Source: Nitrosomonas ureae (GTDB lineage: Bacteria; Pseudomonadota; Gammaproteobacteria; Burkholderiales; Nitrosomonadaceae). Taken from it: DNA of 64,000 bases. The translations under genes and the position numbers were made by a program. The stretch covers positions 62,001 through 126,000 of the forward strand of contig NZ_FNUX01000005.1 in the NCBI RefSeq assembly GCF_900108305.1, read 5' to 3'. Every line of letters starts with the position of its first letter. The stretch's first letter is position 1. Shown piece by piece: positions 16,459 through 25,832 of this stretch. The notes under the pieces are model-generated. The model made no database searches. It saw only the letters and a program-made list of their open reading frames with translations, and was not told where the DNA came from.

Positions 16459-17085
16459 ATGGATTTCCCGGAATTCATTCTGATCATAAAACAGTTGCTG
16501 GCGGCAGGCGGAATTGTAATGCCACCTTTAGTGCTGTGCATCCTATTGCTATGGTATGGCTTGGGTTATCGATTCTGGGTAATGAAATCACCCAAAAGCA
16601 TGGGTGTGCGCGACTTATTGAAATATTACCAGCAACACGATGACAAGCCCGCTGCAAGTATCGTCGCTCAGGCCATTAAGCAAGGCGTTCGATTGCAAAA
16701 GAAAGGGGTGAAAAATTTGCGGCGTCATTTGGATGCCGCTTTTTACGAATATGAAAGGGAGATCGGTAAATTTTCTGTTCTGGTTCGCATCGTCATCATC
16801 ATTTCCCCTTTGTTGGGTTTATTGGGAACGGTGATCGGGATGATCGAAACCTTTGATTCATTGGCAACGATGACTTTGCATTCGCAATCCGGGGGAATCG
16901 CAGGCGGTATTTCACAAGCTTTGTTTACCACCCAGATGGGTCTTACGGTCGCCATTCCCGGTTTGCTGGCGCACAGCATGCTAAACCGCAAGCAACAGCA
17001 AATAGAGTTGGATCTTGCGCAAGTCAAGGATTTGCTGTGCCATCAGATCCCTAACCATCACCCAACCAAGAGCTTTTCATCATGA
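16459..17085 (+). CDS. exbB: ExbB-type proton channel subunit
   Basis: 208 residues. The first membrane segment (GIVMPPLVLCILLLWYGLGYRFWVM, split by charged ends, ~18-40), a cytoplasmic part, then the family signature IISPLLGLLGTVIGMIETF (~111-130) and ALFTTQMGLTVAIPGLLAHS (~155-175) give the three-helix ExbB core. With ExbD it forms the proton-driven motor that energises TonB in the inner membrane. It follows the long ExbB by one base and overlaps exbD by four (ATGA), so translation is probably coupled. Confidence 0.93.
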   Translation: MDFPEFILIIKQLLAAGGIVMPPLVLCILLLWYGLGYRFWVMKSPKSMGVRDLLKYYQQHDDKPAASIVAQAIKQGVRLQKKGVKNLRRHLDAAFYEYEREIGKFSVLVRIVIIISPLLGLLGTVIGMIETFDSLATMTLHSQSGGIAGGISQALFTTQMGLTVAIPGLLAHSMLNRKQQQIELDLAQVKDLLCHQIPNHHPTKSFSS

Positions 17086-17486
17086 GACACAAAGAATCCG
17101 CCGAAGTGGAAACCACCATTGATATGGCGCCCTTAATCGATATCGTTTTTATCTTGCTGATTTTTTTTATGGTGACAACGACTTTTGTTAAGGATATGAA
17201 ACTGGAACTGGAGCGCCCCAAGGCGAATAGCGCCATAGCGGCATCGAGCAAGGCGATTCGTTTGTTTATCGATCGCAACGGCGATACTTACATGGATGGC
17301 GAACCCGTGCGGTTGTGGTTGATACAAAGCAAGTTACGCGATGCGTTGAACACGGCCTCCAACAAAATTGTTCTGGTAGTAACGGATGAAGGTGTGCCGG
17401 CAGGAAGATTGGTAGAAGTAGTGGATCAGGCGCGTTTGGCGGGTGCCGAAAGCGTGGGTGTTGCAACTAAAAAAGAAGCGGGATAA
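17082..17486 (+). CDS. exbD: ExbD/TolR biopolymer transport protein
   Basis: 134 residues with one N-terminal membrane helix. IDMAPLIDIVFILLIFFMVTTTF (written here as IDMAPLIDIVFILL and FFMVTTTF) carries the conserved Asp of ExbD that conducts protons. The rest is a periplasmic domain with the usual ILVV-type strand (KIVLVVTDEGVPAGRLVEVV) and the final helix LAGAESVGVATKK. Start ATG overlaps the exbB stop. Its position between exbB and tonB fits a complete ExbB-ExbD-TonB motor. Confidence 0.93.
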   Translation: MRHKESAEVETTIDMAPLIDIVFILLIFFMVTTTFVKDMKLELERPKANSAIAASSKAIRLFIDRNGDTYMDGEPVRLWLIQSKLRDALNTASNKIVLVVTDEGVPAGRLVEVVDQARLAGAESVGVATKKEAG

Positions 17487-17491
17487 AGAAA

Positions 17492-18127
17492 ATGAGAACT
17501 ATCAATATGAAACAGCATCTGGCTGGAGCCGTGTCGATGTTATTCGGGTTGGTATTTGTGTTTGGGCTGATCGTGATATTAAATCACTACATGGGAAAGA
17601 TTGAAAGAACACCTCCCCAGGATGTGACGGAAATCAGTATGACGCGGGAGATCAAACAAGAACCCAAAAAAGAAATCAAGAAAGTGGAACCTAAAAAGCA
17701 GGTATCCCGTCCGCAAGCGCCCACACCTTTCAAAGGATTGGATACTGCGCTATCCGGCATTGATCTGGGTTCGCTGGGTTTGGATAACGGACAACGCGAT
17801 ATTGACGATAATTTGCTCGGTAAGACCGGTAATGCCGTCATGACCGCCGATCTGGTGGATATTCCACCTAAACCGATTGCGCGGGGATCGTTCAAATATC
17901 CGCCGACAGCCAAAAGGAATGGCATCAAGGGTTACGTTGTCTTGTCGGTATTGGTTGAAACCGATGGTTCCGTCAATCAGGTACAAGTGCTGGAATCCAG
18001 CCCATCCGGAGTTTTTGATGCGGCAGCGCTGCAAGGCATTCGCGCTTGGCATTTTGAGCCGGCGAAGTATAAAGGTGACACGGTTCGTGTCTGGGCCAAG
18101 CAAAAAATTCGCTTTGATTTATCTTGA
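17492..18127 (+). CDS. tonB: TonB energy transducer
   Basis: 211 residues: a membrane anchor (~10-33), a Lys/Glu/Pro-rich spanning stretch (IKQEPKKEIKKVEPKKQVS), a linker, and a C-terminal TonB domain from ~125 with IPPKPIARGSFKYPPTAKRN, GYVVLSVLVETDGSV and AALQGIRAWHFEPAKY. Proline stretches are shorter than in enteric TonB, as in TonB2-type proteins. It lies 5 bp after exbD and its stop overlaps the next gene's possible TTG start. It should link the inner-membrane motor to the receptor at 19434. Confidence 0.92.
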   Translation: MRTINMKQHLAGAVSMLFGLVFVFGLIVILNHYMGKIERTPPQDVTEISMTREIKQEPKKEIKKVEPKKQVSRPQAPTPFKGLDTALSGIDLGSLGLDNGQRDIDDNLLGKTGNAVMTADLVDIPPKPIARGSFKYPPTAKRNGIKGYVVLSVLVETDGSVNQVQVLESSPSGVFDAAALQGIRAWHFEPAKYKGDTVRVWAKQKIRFDLS

Positions 18128-18135
18128 TCGTTGAT

Positions 18136-19311
18136 ATGAAAAACCAAGGGTCCTGGCAATTTCATTACCTGATTTATGTGGCTATCGCCTTGAATTGTTA
18201 CGCTTATCCTGCGGGAGCAAACGATAATAAGGCGCAGCAACCCACCGATTTTATTGAATTGGCTGCGGTCATGCTCAAAGACGGTCATCATGATCGCGCT
18301 TTGCTGGCATTGCAAAGTGTCGACCTCGGCAATAAAAAGACCGATCTGGCCAGATTTTATACGCTGCAAGGTTTAGCGTATTTGGGATTGAACGACCTTG
18401 AAGCAGCCAAAGACAGCTTGCGACTGGCAGTCAGGAATGGGCAAAAAGATCCATCCATCTTTATCTATTTGGCGCAAGCTTACTTCGGAGTGAAAGATTA
18501 CAAAAATACCCTTGATGCCCTTGAAAAGGCCGGTGCGTTGGTTAACAAGGATGCCGTCTTGATCAGTTTGAAAGCGGAATCCTATTGGCATTTGCAACGA
18601 ACCACAGCGGCGATCGATACCTTGAATGAAGGACAGCGGGCTTTCCCATCGGATTCTCGTTTTCTCAAACGCAAGGTGTTCTATTTTGTTGAATTGGGAC
18701 TCTATCAGGAAGCTATCCGATTAGGCCGGGAATATTTCAAACGCGCTGATGCAACCGCTGCGGATTATGTCGCCTTCGGCAATGCATTGCGTTTGAGCCG
18801 GGAATATCAGGAAGCCATCAACATTCTTGAAGTTGCGCGCCTGCAATACCCGCATGAGGAAATGGTGGCAAAACTGCTGGCGCATACTTATCTGGATCAA
18901 GGGCAGCTGAATTCCGCAGCATTTATCCTGGAGCAGGCTGCGTTATTGAATCCCGTATTACAGGCGGAAGCTGCCGAAATCTATCGGCGCGCAGGCCGGT
19001 TTCACAAAGCATTGACGCTCAATGAGAGTATCAGTGATCAGAAAGTGAAGTTGAAACAGCGATTATCGATTCTGCTGGCATTAAAGCAATTCGAGCACGC
19101 TGCCAACATGGAATCCAGCCTGTACCGCACCGGTTTATTGGAAGATCAGGATATTCGCTATGCATTGGCTTATGCGCTATTTTCGAGCCGCCGTTTTTCC
19201 GCAGTCGATAAGCACCTGCAACATCTCACGAATGCCGAGCTGTTTCGTAAAGCCACTGAACTTCGTCGCTTGATGGAGGTATGCAAAAACGAACCCTGGC
19301 AGTGCACCTGA
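18136..19311 (+). CDS. TPR-repeat protein of the TonB operon
   Basis: 391 residues from ATG 18136 (a TTG at 18124 overlapping the tonB stop is the alternative). A membrane-targeting start (FHYLIYVAIALNCYAYPAGA) is followed by about eight tetratricopeptide-like units, for example FYTLQGLAYLGLNDLEAAKD, FIYLAQAYFGVKDYKNTLDA and YVAFGNALRLSREYQEAINI. TPR proteins are the usual last member of DUF3450-ExbB-ExbB-ExbD-TonB clusters, where they are thought to help complex assembly or the receptor contact in the periplasm. Co-transcription with tonB is very likely. Confidence 0.85.
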   Translation: MKNQGSWQFHYLIYVAIALNCYAYPAGANDNKAQQPTDFIELAAVMLKDGHHDRALLALQSVDLGNKKTDLARFYTLQGLAYLGLNDLEAAKDSLRLAVRNGQKDPSIFIYLAQAYFGVKDYKNTLDALEKAGALVNKDAVLISLKAESYWHLQRTTAAIDTLNEGQRAFPSDSRFLKRKVFYFVELGLYQEAIRLGREYFKRADATAADYVAFGNALRLSREYQEAINILEVARLQYPHEEMVAKLLAHTYLDQGQLNSAAFILEQAALLNPVLQAEAAEIYRRAGRFHKALTLNESISDQKVKLKQRLSILLALKQFEHAANMESSLYRTGLLEDQDIRYALAYALFSSRRFSAVDKHLQHLTNAELFRKATELRRLMEVCKNEPWQCT

Positions 19312-19433
19312 TGCATACGTTCACCATGCCGCCTTAACCATCCGCCCGGGACGGATCTTTCCGCCCATCCATAATTAGAATTTATCTCCATGAACCAGTG
19401 TGCTGTAAGTGGAGAGGGGGCTTGATACGCCAA

Positions 19434-22400
19434 ATGAATACAAAATTAAAAAAAATTTTCTGGTTTTGCAGTGTAATCGCGATTGCGCTAATCAGCACTT
19501 TTGCTCGAGCTGAAACTGAGCAAGCCGAGTTTGCGATTTATTTATTTCAGAATGGGTTGCCGATTGAAAATGCTGAGCTATCAATCACCAGTGAGTTATA
19601 TGACAAATCCAATGCAGTATTAATTTTTGAAGCCACGCCCTCGACGTATCATTGGCGCACGGAAGGTGATTCAGTATTGAAAACCAATGCTAACGGGAGC
19701 ATTGCGGGGAAATTGCCACCCGGATCGTATCAATTTACGCTTAAAACTCGGGATCAAGAATTTACTTTCGACTTACCTTTGCGTCCTGCTGAAAACGCGC
19801 AAATACTCATAACCTTCTACCCCGGAAAAAAGCAGCCATTGCTCAATATTGAAAGCTCGGTCGCGGGAACGATAGCGGGTATGGATGCAACCGCGAGCGA
19901 AGCGCAAGATCAGGGGGAAGGTGTTATTTCCGTGCAAGTGATATCCGCAGAAACGCAGAAACCGATCAAGGATGTCCAGGTTTTTCTGAGCGGATCCCAG
20001 CAAAAGCTAAGAACCGATGAGCAGGGCCTGGTAAGCGCAACGGTTGCGGCAGGCAATTACAGCGTTTCTTTGTTACATAGTGCCTACAGCAGTCAAACGC
20101 AGGATGATGTCAGGATCACTGACGCGCAAACCACCGAGCTCAGCTTCAAGCTTACGCCTGCAGGTGTTGAATTGGCTGAGTATGTGGTTCTGGAGCCCCA
20201 TCTGGCAGGGACGGTGGCTTCGGTGATTGAAGAGCAACGCACCGCTACATCCGTTTCTACCGTATTGGGCGCCGAGCAATTTAGTCGTGCGGGCGATAGC
20301 GATGCTGCCAGTGCATTACGAAGGGCATCCGGACTCACTCTGGTCGGCGGCCAGTTCATTTTTATCCGTGGATTGGGGGAGCGATTCTCAACCACATTGG
20401 TGAACGGTGCAGCGATTCCCAGCCCGGATCCGACCCGGCGCGTGGTGCCACTGGATCTTTTTCCGACCAACATTCTTGAGAGTGTGCAGGTGCAAAAAAC
20501 CTACTCGCCGGATCGCCCGGCAGAGTTTGCCGGTGGCACGCTGGAAATGCGCACGCGCGGCATTCCGGATGAGTTCTTTTTCAACCTCAATTTGCAGGCG
20601 GGTGTTAATGACAATACCACCTTTCAGGAAGGTTTGACGTACAAGGGGGGCGGCATTGATTTTACCAGTTATGACGATGGCGCACGCGCCTTACCCGATT
20701 CACTGGATGCTGCTATCCAGGAAGGAAATCTGCGTCCGCAATCCCCCTTTAATCCGAATGGCGTTACGCCTGTACAACTGGAAAAACTTGGCGAGGATTT
20801 ATCAGGCGTATGGGATGTTAACAGGAAGACAATCGGTCCCGATACAGGAATACAAGCTTCCGTCGGCGATCGTTTTTCTAAAGGTGATTTTACCTGGGGC
20901 TACATTGCAGCCGCTGGCTGGAAACAGGAATTTAGAAGGCAGAACGAAATCAATCGCGAATTTGCTACAGATGATGGCGAGTTGATCAAGAAAATGGATT
21001 TCGATACGCAACGGTCGCTACGTGAAGCGCATCTGACGGGTTATGGCGGAACAGAACTGCAATACAAGGATACCCATAAGCTTTTTGCGAAAACCATGTT
21101 CTTGCGCCAATCTTTCGATGAAGCCAGAGTTGCTCAGGGATTTACCGATGCTGAAACTTTTGATATCCGCAGAACCCGGCTTAAATTTTTCTCGAATCAA
21201 TTATTCATGCATCAGGTAGGAGGTGAGCACCGATTTGATCAATTGAAGGATTTTACCATTAACTGGTTGTTTACCGATGCGACCGCCGATCGGGTTGAGC
21301 CTAAAACACGCGATTATCGCTACGATGATGTTTCAAGAAACGGCAATTTCTCTTTTTCGCGCCAGGTTGATAGCAATCAGATCATGTATTCCGACCTCAT
21401 CGATCGGGATCGAAGCTGGCGTGTCGATGGGAAATTGCCATTAGAGGTTTTGCGTGATCATAAAATAACGATGCAAGGCGGTTTTATCACTCAGGATAAA
21501 ACCCGTGATTCGAATATTCAGCGCTTTAATTATTTTACAACATCCTTCGATAATTCCGTTTTAGCTCAACCTTCGGTGGAAAATATCCTGCAGCCCGCCT
21601 TCATCGGCAGGAATGGATTTCAACTGCGTGATGTTACCCGGGCCAGCGAAAGCTATACTGCTTCTCAAAACCTCTTTTCTTACTATGGAAAAATGGATTG
21701 GTTGTTGCATGATAGAGTCAATATCACCGGTGGATTGCGATGGGAAGATAATGATCAGAAGGTCAATACATTCAAGGACAATTTGCCCACAACCGCAAGA
21801 CTCAACAGAGTTGATATGTTGCCGGCAGCAACGGCCACGATGTTTCTTACGGACAAACAACAACTGCGGGCGGGATTTAGCCAAACATTATCACGGCCGG
21901 ATTTCAGGGAATTATCCATCGCCCCCTTTACGGATATCAATACCAACCAGGAAACCATCGGTAATCCGAATCTCAAACAAACCGCGATCACCAACTGGGA
22001 TGTACGTTGGGAATATTACTTATCGCCCAGTGAAAATATCTTTGCCGGTTTTTTCTGGAAAGATTTGACCAATCCCATTGAACTGGTCACTCAAGTCGGC
22101 TCTGGCGTGCTGAATACTTATCAGAATACGGATAAAGCGAATATTTATGGGTTTGAATTCGAATTGTTAAAAAAATTGGATTTTGTGCATCCGCAGTTGC
22201 AAAATTTTTATGTGGGCGGCAATTACACATGGTCTACATCGAAGGTTCAGTTAAGTGCCGAGAATCTGGCATCGCTGACGACCGTTTCGAGACCCTTGCA
22301 GGGACATTCTTCGCATATCGTTAATTTTCAGATCGGCTATGATAATCCGGCATGGAAGACCCAAGCGACCTTATTGTACAACGTCTCCAGCAAACGTATC

Positions 22401-22616
22401 GTAGCCGCAGGGCTATTGGGAACACCCGATAAATACGAGCAGCCATTTCACCAAGTCGACTTTGTGCTCAGCCAGAATTTGTATCGAGGAATATCGATGC
22501 AGGCATCAGCACAAAATCTATTGGATGACGATGTGCTCATCATGCAAGGCGATGAAATCAGCCGACAATTCCGTCGTGGGCGCTTCTTTAATTTTAGCGT
22601 TCGCCTGGCTTATTGA
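19434..22616 (+). CDS. TonB-dependent outer membrane receptor with two N-terminal carboxypeptidase-regulatory-like domains
   Basis: 1060 residues from ATG 19434; upstream GTG 19398 is less likely since a signal peptide (KKIFWFCSVIAIALISTFARA) starts at the ATG. Residues ~27-140 and ~165-255 are two beta-sandwich domains with the pattern of carboxypeptidase-regulatory repeats (KTNANGSIAGKLPPGSYQFTL; RTDEQGLVSATVAAGNYSVSL). A plug follows (~270-400) with FIFIRGLGERFSTTLVNG and SPDPTRRVVPLDLFPTN, then a 22-strand-type barrel ending in the aromatic RGRFFNFSVRLAY. The receptor is 122 bp after the TPR gene, with no Pho site of its own, so it is probably in the TonB operon. The substrate is unknown; an organic phosphate is suggested by the Pho-box-like sites around it. 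Confidence 0.92.
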   Translation: MNTKLKKIFWFCSVIAIALISTFARAETEQAEFAIYLFQNGLPIENAELSITSELYDKSNAVLIFEATPSTYHWRTEGDSVLKTNANGSIAGKLPPGSYQFTLKTRDQEFTFDLPLRPAENAQILITFYPGKKQPLLNIESSVAGTIAGMDATASEAQDQGEGVISVQVISAETQKPIKDVQVFLSGSQQKLRTDEQGLVSATVAAGNYSVSLLHSAYSSQTQDDVRITDAQTTELSFKLTPAGVELAEYVVLEPHLAGTVASVIEEQRTATSVSTVLGAEQFSRAGDSDAASALRRASGLTLVGGQFIFIRGLGERFSTTLVNGAAIPSPDPTRRVVPLDLFPTNILESVQVQKTYSPDRPAEFAGGTLEMRTRGIPDEFFFNLNLQAGVNDNTTFQEGLTYKGGGIDFTSYDDGARALPDSLDAAIQEGNLRPQSPFNPNGVTPVQLEKLGEDLSGVWDVNRKTIGPDTGIQASVGDRFSKGDFTWGYIAAAGWKQEFRRQNEINREFATDDGELIKKMDFDTQRSLREAHLTGYGGTELQYKDTHKLFAKTMFLRQSFDEARVAQGFTDAETFDIRRTRLKFFSNQLFMHQVGGEHRFDQLKDFTINWLFTDATADRVEPKTRDYRYDDVSRNGNFSFSRQVDSNQIMYSDLIDRDRSWRVDGKLPLEVLRDHKITMQGGFITQDKTRDSNIQRFNYFTTSFDNSVLAQPSVENILQPAFIGRNGFQLRDVTRASESYTASQNLFSYYGKMDWLLHDRVNITGGLRWEDNDQKVNTFKDNLPTTARLNRVDMLPAATATMFLTDKQQLRAGFSQTLSRPDFRELSIAPFTDINTNQETIGNPNLKQTAITNWDVRWEYYLSPSENIFAGFFWKDLTNPIELVTQVGSGVLNTYQNTDKANIYGFEFELLKKLDFVHPQLQNFYVGGNYTWSTSKVQLSAENLASLTTVSRPLQGHSSHIVNFQIGYDNPAWKTQATLLYNVSSKRIVAAGLLGTPDKYEQPFHQVDFVLSQNLYRGISMQASAQNLLDDDVLIMQGDEISRQFRRGRFFNFSVRLAY

Positions 22617-22804
22617 TTGTAGGAAATAATACGATTTAGTGGCTGTTAAGCGCCAATTTCATGTAGAGTGTCGCCGGATTGTAATTCCTTTCACTTTATT
22701 TTGTTGCTGATGGCTTCCGATGAATCACTGATCTCCTTTGCGAATGCTTGTTGGTTAGTTTGCGGATCCGGATCTGCAGCAGATATGCACGGTATCCGGT
22801 AAGC

Positions 22805-23728
22805 ATGTTGCATAAATTAACGCTGTTATTTCCGCTATGGATGATTGTGCTGTGCACGGCCGCATTAATCTGGCCGGAATGGCTGATTTTCCTGAATCAA
22901 GGTTCCATCGTAGTGCTAATTCTGGCGTTTGTCATGCTATGTATGGGCCTGACGCTCACCTTCGATGATTTTCGCCGGGTTACCCGTATGCCCAAAACGG
23001 TTGCAATTGGTTTTGCGGCACAATACTCCATCATGCCCTTGCTGGCTTTTGGCATTGCTTATGCGCTCAATTTGCCCGATTATTTTGCGGTTGGTCTGAT
23101 TCTGGTGGGGTGCTGCCCTGGCGGAACGGCTTCAAATCTGGTGACTTATATTGCCAAGGCGGATGTGGCGCTTTCCGTGATTATGACGGTCTGTTCCACT
23201 CTGGCTGCGGTCGTTTTAACGCCATTGCTCACTCAGTTGTTTGCCGGTGCGCTTGTCCCGGTGGATAGCTGGTTGCTATTCAAGCAGACACTGCAAGTGG
23301 TAATACTGCCCGTTGCGCTGGGCGTTCTGCTCAATCGCTGGATGCCTCGATTGGTATGTTGCGTGATGCCGGTTGCACCTTTTCTGTCAGTGCTGGGTGT
23401 ATGTGTAATCTGCGCTATTGTGTTTGCAGCTCATGCGCAATCCATTCTCAATCATGGCGCAGAATTGCTTCTTGCTACAGCCCTGCTGCATGGGGGTGGT
23501 TTTTTCATTGGCTATCACTTGGCAAAGCTACTGGGTTGCCAGTTGCAAACCGCACGTACGATTGCGATTGAAGTGGGCATGCAGAATTCCGGTTTGGCCA
23601 TTGTGCTGGCTAAACAGGCATTTCCAATGTTGCTTCTGACGCCCGTTGCGGGCGCGGTTTCGGCGCTCATGCACGTATTGATTGGCAGCCTGCTGGCTGT
23701 CTTGTGGCGTATCCGAGCCCCATCTTAG
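22805..23728 (+). CDS. Bile acid:sodium symporter (BASS) family transporter
   Basis: 307 residues from ATG 22805 with about ten membrane segments. Family signatures: VMLCMGLTLTFDDFRRV (~45-60), VGCCPGGTASNLVTYIAKADVALSV (given here as CCPGGTASNL and AKADVALSV, ~105-130), and EVGMQNSGLAIVLA (~258-271). BASS proteins import organic anions, including small keto acids and sterol-like acids, with sodium. The gene lies 188 bp after the receptor. I see no Pho site before it, so membership in the phosphate island is by position only. Confidence 0.88.
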   Translation: MLHKLTLLFPLWMIVLCTAALIWPEWLIFLNQGSIVVLILAFVMLCMGLTLTFDDFRRVTRMPKTVAIGFAAQYSIMPLLAFGIAYALNLPDYFAVGLILVGCCPGGTASNLVTYIAKADVALSVIMTVCSTLAAVVLTPLLTQLFAGALVPVDSWLLFKQTLQVVILPVALGVLLNRWMPRLVCCVMPVAPFLSVLGVCVICAIVFAAHAQSILNHGAELLLATALLHGGGFFIGYHLAKLLGCQLQTARTIAIEVGMQNSGLAIVLAKQAFPMLLLTPVAGAVSALMHVLIGSLLAVLWRIRAPS

Positions 23729-23827
23729 TTGCACATATCCAATCGGGACGGCTTACGATTACAGGCAATAAATTCGGCCGTCAACCCTTTTATTTTTTAG
23801 TTAACCGAATTTTTAATTTACATGGGA

Positions 23828-23861
23828 ATGTAATATCCCTGTCATGTTGGCCTGTTAGATT
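23828..23861 (+). promoter_or_regulatory. Pho-box-like promoter of the beta-helix protein gene
   Basis: ATGTAAT (23828-23834), ATCC, CTGTCAT (23839-23845): 12 of 14 bases match paired CTGTCAT with 4 bp between. Ten bases later TAGATT (23856-23861) occupies the -10 place. The start codon is at 23897, with GGAGGTG at its ribosome site. Confidence 0.65.
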
Positions 23862-23896
23862 TGCGTACCTATTTAAAACTTGGAGGTGGGTAAATC

Positions 23897-25495
23897 ATGT
23901 TCAGATTAAAACATATAAAAGAAAAATTAATGACTGCGTCGGCAGTGTTATTGAGTGCCGCGACATTCAATGTACAGGCAACGGCCACATACGATCCGGC
24001 ATCGGGTATTGTCGATCTTCCCGTGGTTGAGCTTTTGATTGGCGGATCATCAGAATTCTATAGCGCGCAATTGCAGCTCGTTGGAGACGGATTACAGTTG
24101 ATTGCGGCCAATCCTATTGCAGCTACCACGGGACAACGTAACGTGTTTGATTTCGATACGAGCTCAGTGCATGTTCCTTCGGTTGTGGTTGGGGCCGATA
24201 GTTTTTATGGCAAATTGAAATTGGTGCCGGGATCGGATCCGATGCGTTTTACGATCGAGCAACTGGCGAATAATGCATTTACGGGTTGCCCTGGTTTTGC
24301 GCCACCAGGACCGGCAGAGAATTCTTGTGTCTTGAGCGGCACGATTACAACCAATGTCACTTTGACAAAAAATATTGTGTGGGTACTCGAGGGGCCTGTC
24401 TATGTGGGCGGTGATAACACACAAAGTGCTACTTTAACAATTAATCCGGGAACCAATATCATCGGACTGGATAAGGCTTATTTATGGGTCAGACGTGGTT
24501 CAAGAATTCTGGCTGAAGGCACACCGGACAATCCCATTGTCATGACGGGCGCAGTGGGTCAGGATGCAGGCGAGTGGGCCGGCCTGGTTCTGGCGGGTAA
24601 TGCGCCGGTTAACGGATGTAATGCAGGTGTACCCGTGTGCGAAGTTCCTTTCGAGGCGGTCACCACCGAGATTTATGGCGGTAATAATCCTGCGGATAAC
24701 AGCGGCGTGCTTAAATATGTACAAATTCTTTTTGCCGGTGATGCGGTTCGTCAGGATGAGGAGCTTAACGGCTTGACGTTTAATGGCGTGGGTTCAGGAA
24801 CGATTGTTGATTACGTGCAGGTGCACGCAGGTTTGGATGATGGTATCGAAGTTTTCGGTGGCACCGTGCAAATGAAACATTTGGTGTTAACGAACATTCG
24901 TGACGATTCTCTCGATTGGACCAATGGCTGGCAAGGCCGTGCACAGTTTATTTTGATCAAGCAGGCGGCGGATTCAGGGGATCGCGGAATTGAAGCCGAT
25001 AACAACGAAGTCGACAATGGCAGTACTCCCCGCGCTCAGCCAATTTTGTCCAACATGACCATTCTCGGTCGAGCAGGCAGTGCTGTGGAAGGCATATTGT
25101 TGCGTCGTGGAACCGGTGTCAATATCTGGAATTCTGTGGTTGTGGGTGGATTCTCGTCATGCTTAACGATTGATGGTCCGGCAACTTTTGCCCATGCGGG
25201 TACTCCTGGCAGCTTAAGCGGCACTTTGACCATACAAAATTCATTTGTTAATTGCACTGGCAACTTTGCGGATGGTGAAGGTGCCACGTTTACAACAGCG
25301 GATTGGTTCTTGTCTCAATCCGAAAATCAAGAAGGCGATCCTTTGCTGAGCGGTTATTTGCCAGCCTCCGGCTCACCGCTAACCTTGGGTGGAGTCGCAG
25401 TGAGCGATCCTTTCTTCACCGCAGTCGATTATGTGGGTGCATTCAAGGATGAGAACGACGATTGGACCAGAGAATGGACATTTAACTTTAATTAA
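23897..25495 (+). CDS. Secreted beta-helix-like protein, unknown function
   Basis: 532 residues; the start is fixed by GGAGGTG about eight bases upstream. A signal peptide ends near residue 31 (SAATFNVQATA). Residues ~150-450 read as a right-handed parallel beta-helix: repeated strands such as LTINPGTNIIG, GSRILAEGTPDNPIVMTG, VLKYVQILFAG, FNGVGSGTIVDYVQVHAG and MTILGRAGSAV. A ladder of Asp/Asn turns (DDGIEVFGG, RDDSLDWTNG) might bind calcium. Similar exported proteins occur beside TonB receptors and phosphatases in phosphate-starvation loci of marine bacteria, as far as I recall. Its Pho-box-like promoter supports a phosphate role. It is single, closed by a terminator. Confidence 0.8.
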   Translation: MFRLKHIKEKLMTASAVLLSAATFNVQATATYDPASGIVDLPVVELLIGGSSEFYSAQLQLVGDGLQLIAANPIAATTGQRNVFDFDTSSVHVPSVVVGADSFYGKLKLVPGSDPMRFTIEQLANNAFTGCPGFAPPGPAENSCVLSGTITTNVTLTKNIVWVLEGPVYVGGDNTQSATLTINPGTNIIGLDKAYLWVRRGSRILAEGTPDNPIVMTGAVGQDAGEWAGLVLAGNAPVNGCNAGVPVCEVPFEAVTTEIYGGNNPADNSGVLKYVQILFAGDAVRQDEELNGLTFNGVGSGTIVDYVQVHAGLDDGIEVFGGTVQMKHLVLTNIRDDSLDWTNGWQGRAQFILIKQAADSGDRGIEADNNEVDNGSTPRAQPILSNMTILGRAGSAVEGILLRRGTGVNIWNSVVVGGFSSCLTIDGPATFAHAGTPGSLSGTLTIQNSFVNCTGNFADGEGATFTTADWFLSQSENQEGDPLLSGYLPASGSPLTLGGVAVSDPFFTAVDYVGAFKDENDDWTREWTFNFN

Positions 25496-25581
25496 TATGC
25501 GTCTGTCTTGAACGCTCTGTTGTTGTTACGCATGGGTTGAAGTTTTCGATCAGCAATACGCAACTTGTTCGTTGAAAAGAG

Positions 25582-25620
25582 ATCGCTGGATTTGCCTTTC
25601 GAGGCGCCAGCGATTTTTTT
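25582..25620 (+). terminator. Strong two-level rho-independent terminator
   Basis: ATCGCTGG (25582-25589) pairs with CCAGCGAT (25607-25614), and inside it GCCT-TTCG-AGGC (25594-25605) forms a second stem. A T-run follows. It lies 87 bp after the beta-helix gene. The rest of the 337 bp gap (25496-25832) holds only the next promoter. Confidence 0.85.
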
Positions 25621-25727
25621 ATTTAAACGATAAAACTCAAAGAGCCTGATTCGCTCGGTGTGAAAAATCCTATGTTGCAAACTATCGGACCTCAATGACT
25701 TCAAGCATTCATGAAAAATTCATTCAG

Positions 25728-25761
25728 TTGACATCAGCGTTTCATATTAGGCCGATATAGT
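25728..25761 (+). promoter_or_regulatory. Pho-box-like promoter of the PhoX-like gene
   Basis: TTGACAT (25728-25734), CAGC, GTTTCAT (25739-25745) match paired CTGTCAT in 10 of 14 bases. Exactly ten bases later TATAGT (25756-25761) is a 5/6 match to TATAAT. This is the weakest box of the four but has the same geometry and a good -10. Confidence 0.55.
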
Positions 25762-25832
25762 TGCGGCACTGACGACGGTAAGCTGGTTGTCCGACGATAA
25801 ACCAAATGTAATTCAATTTTCAGGAGAAACTC

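Noticed and set aside
19320-19433. Search for a separate Pho box before the TonB receptor
   Set aside because: No CTGTCAT-like pair is visible; the receptor is more likely read from the operon promoter at 14126.
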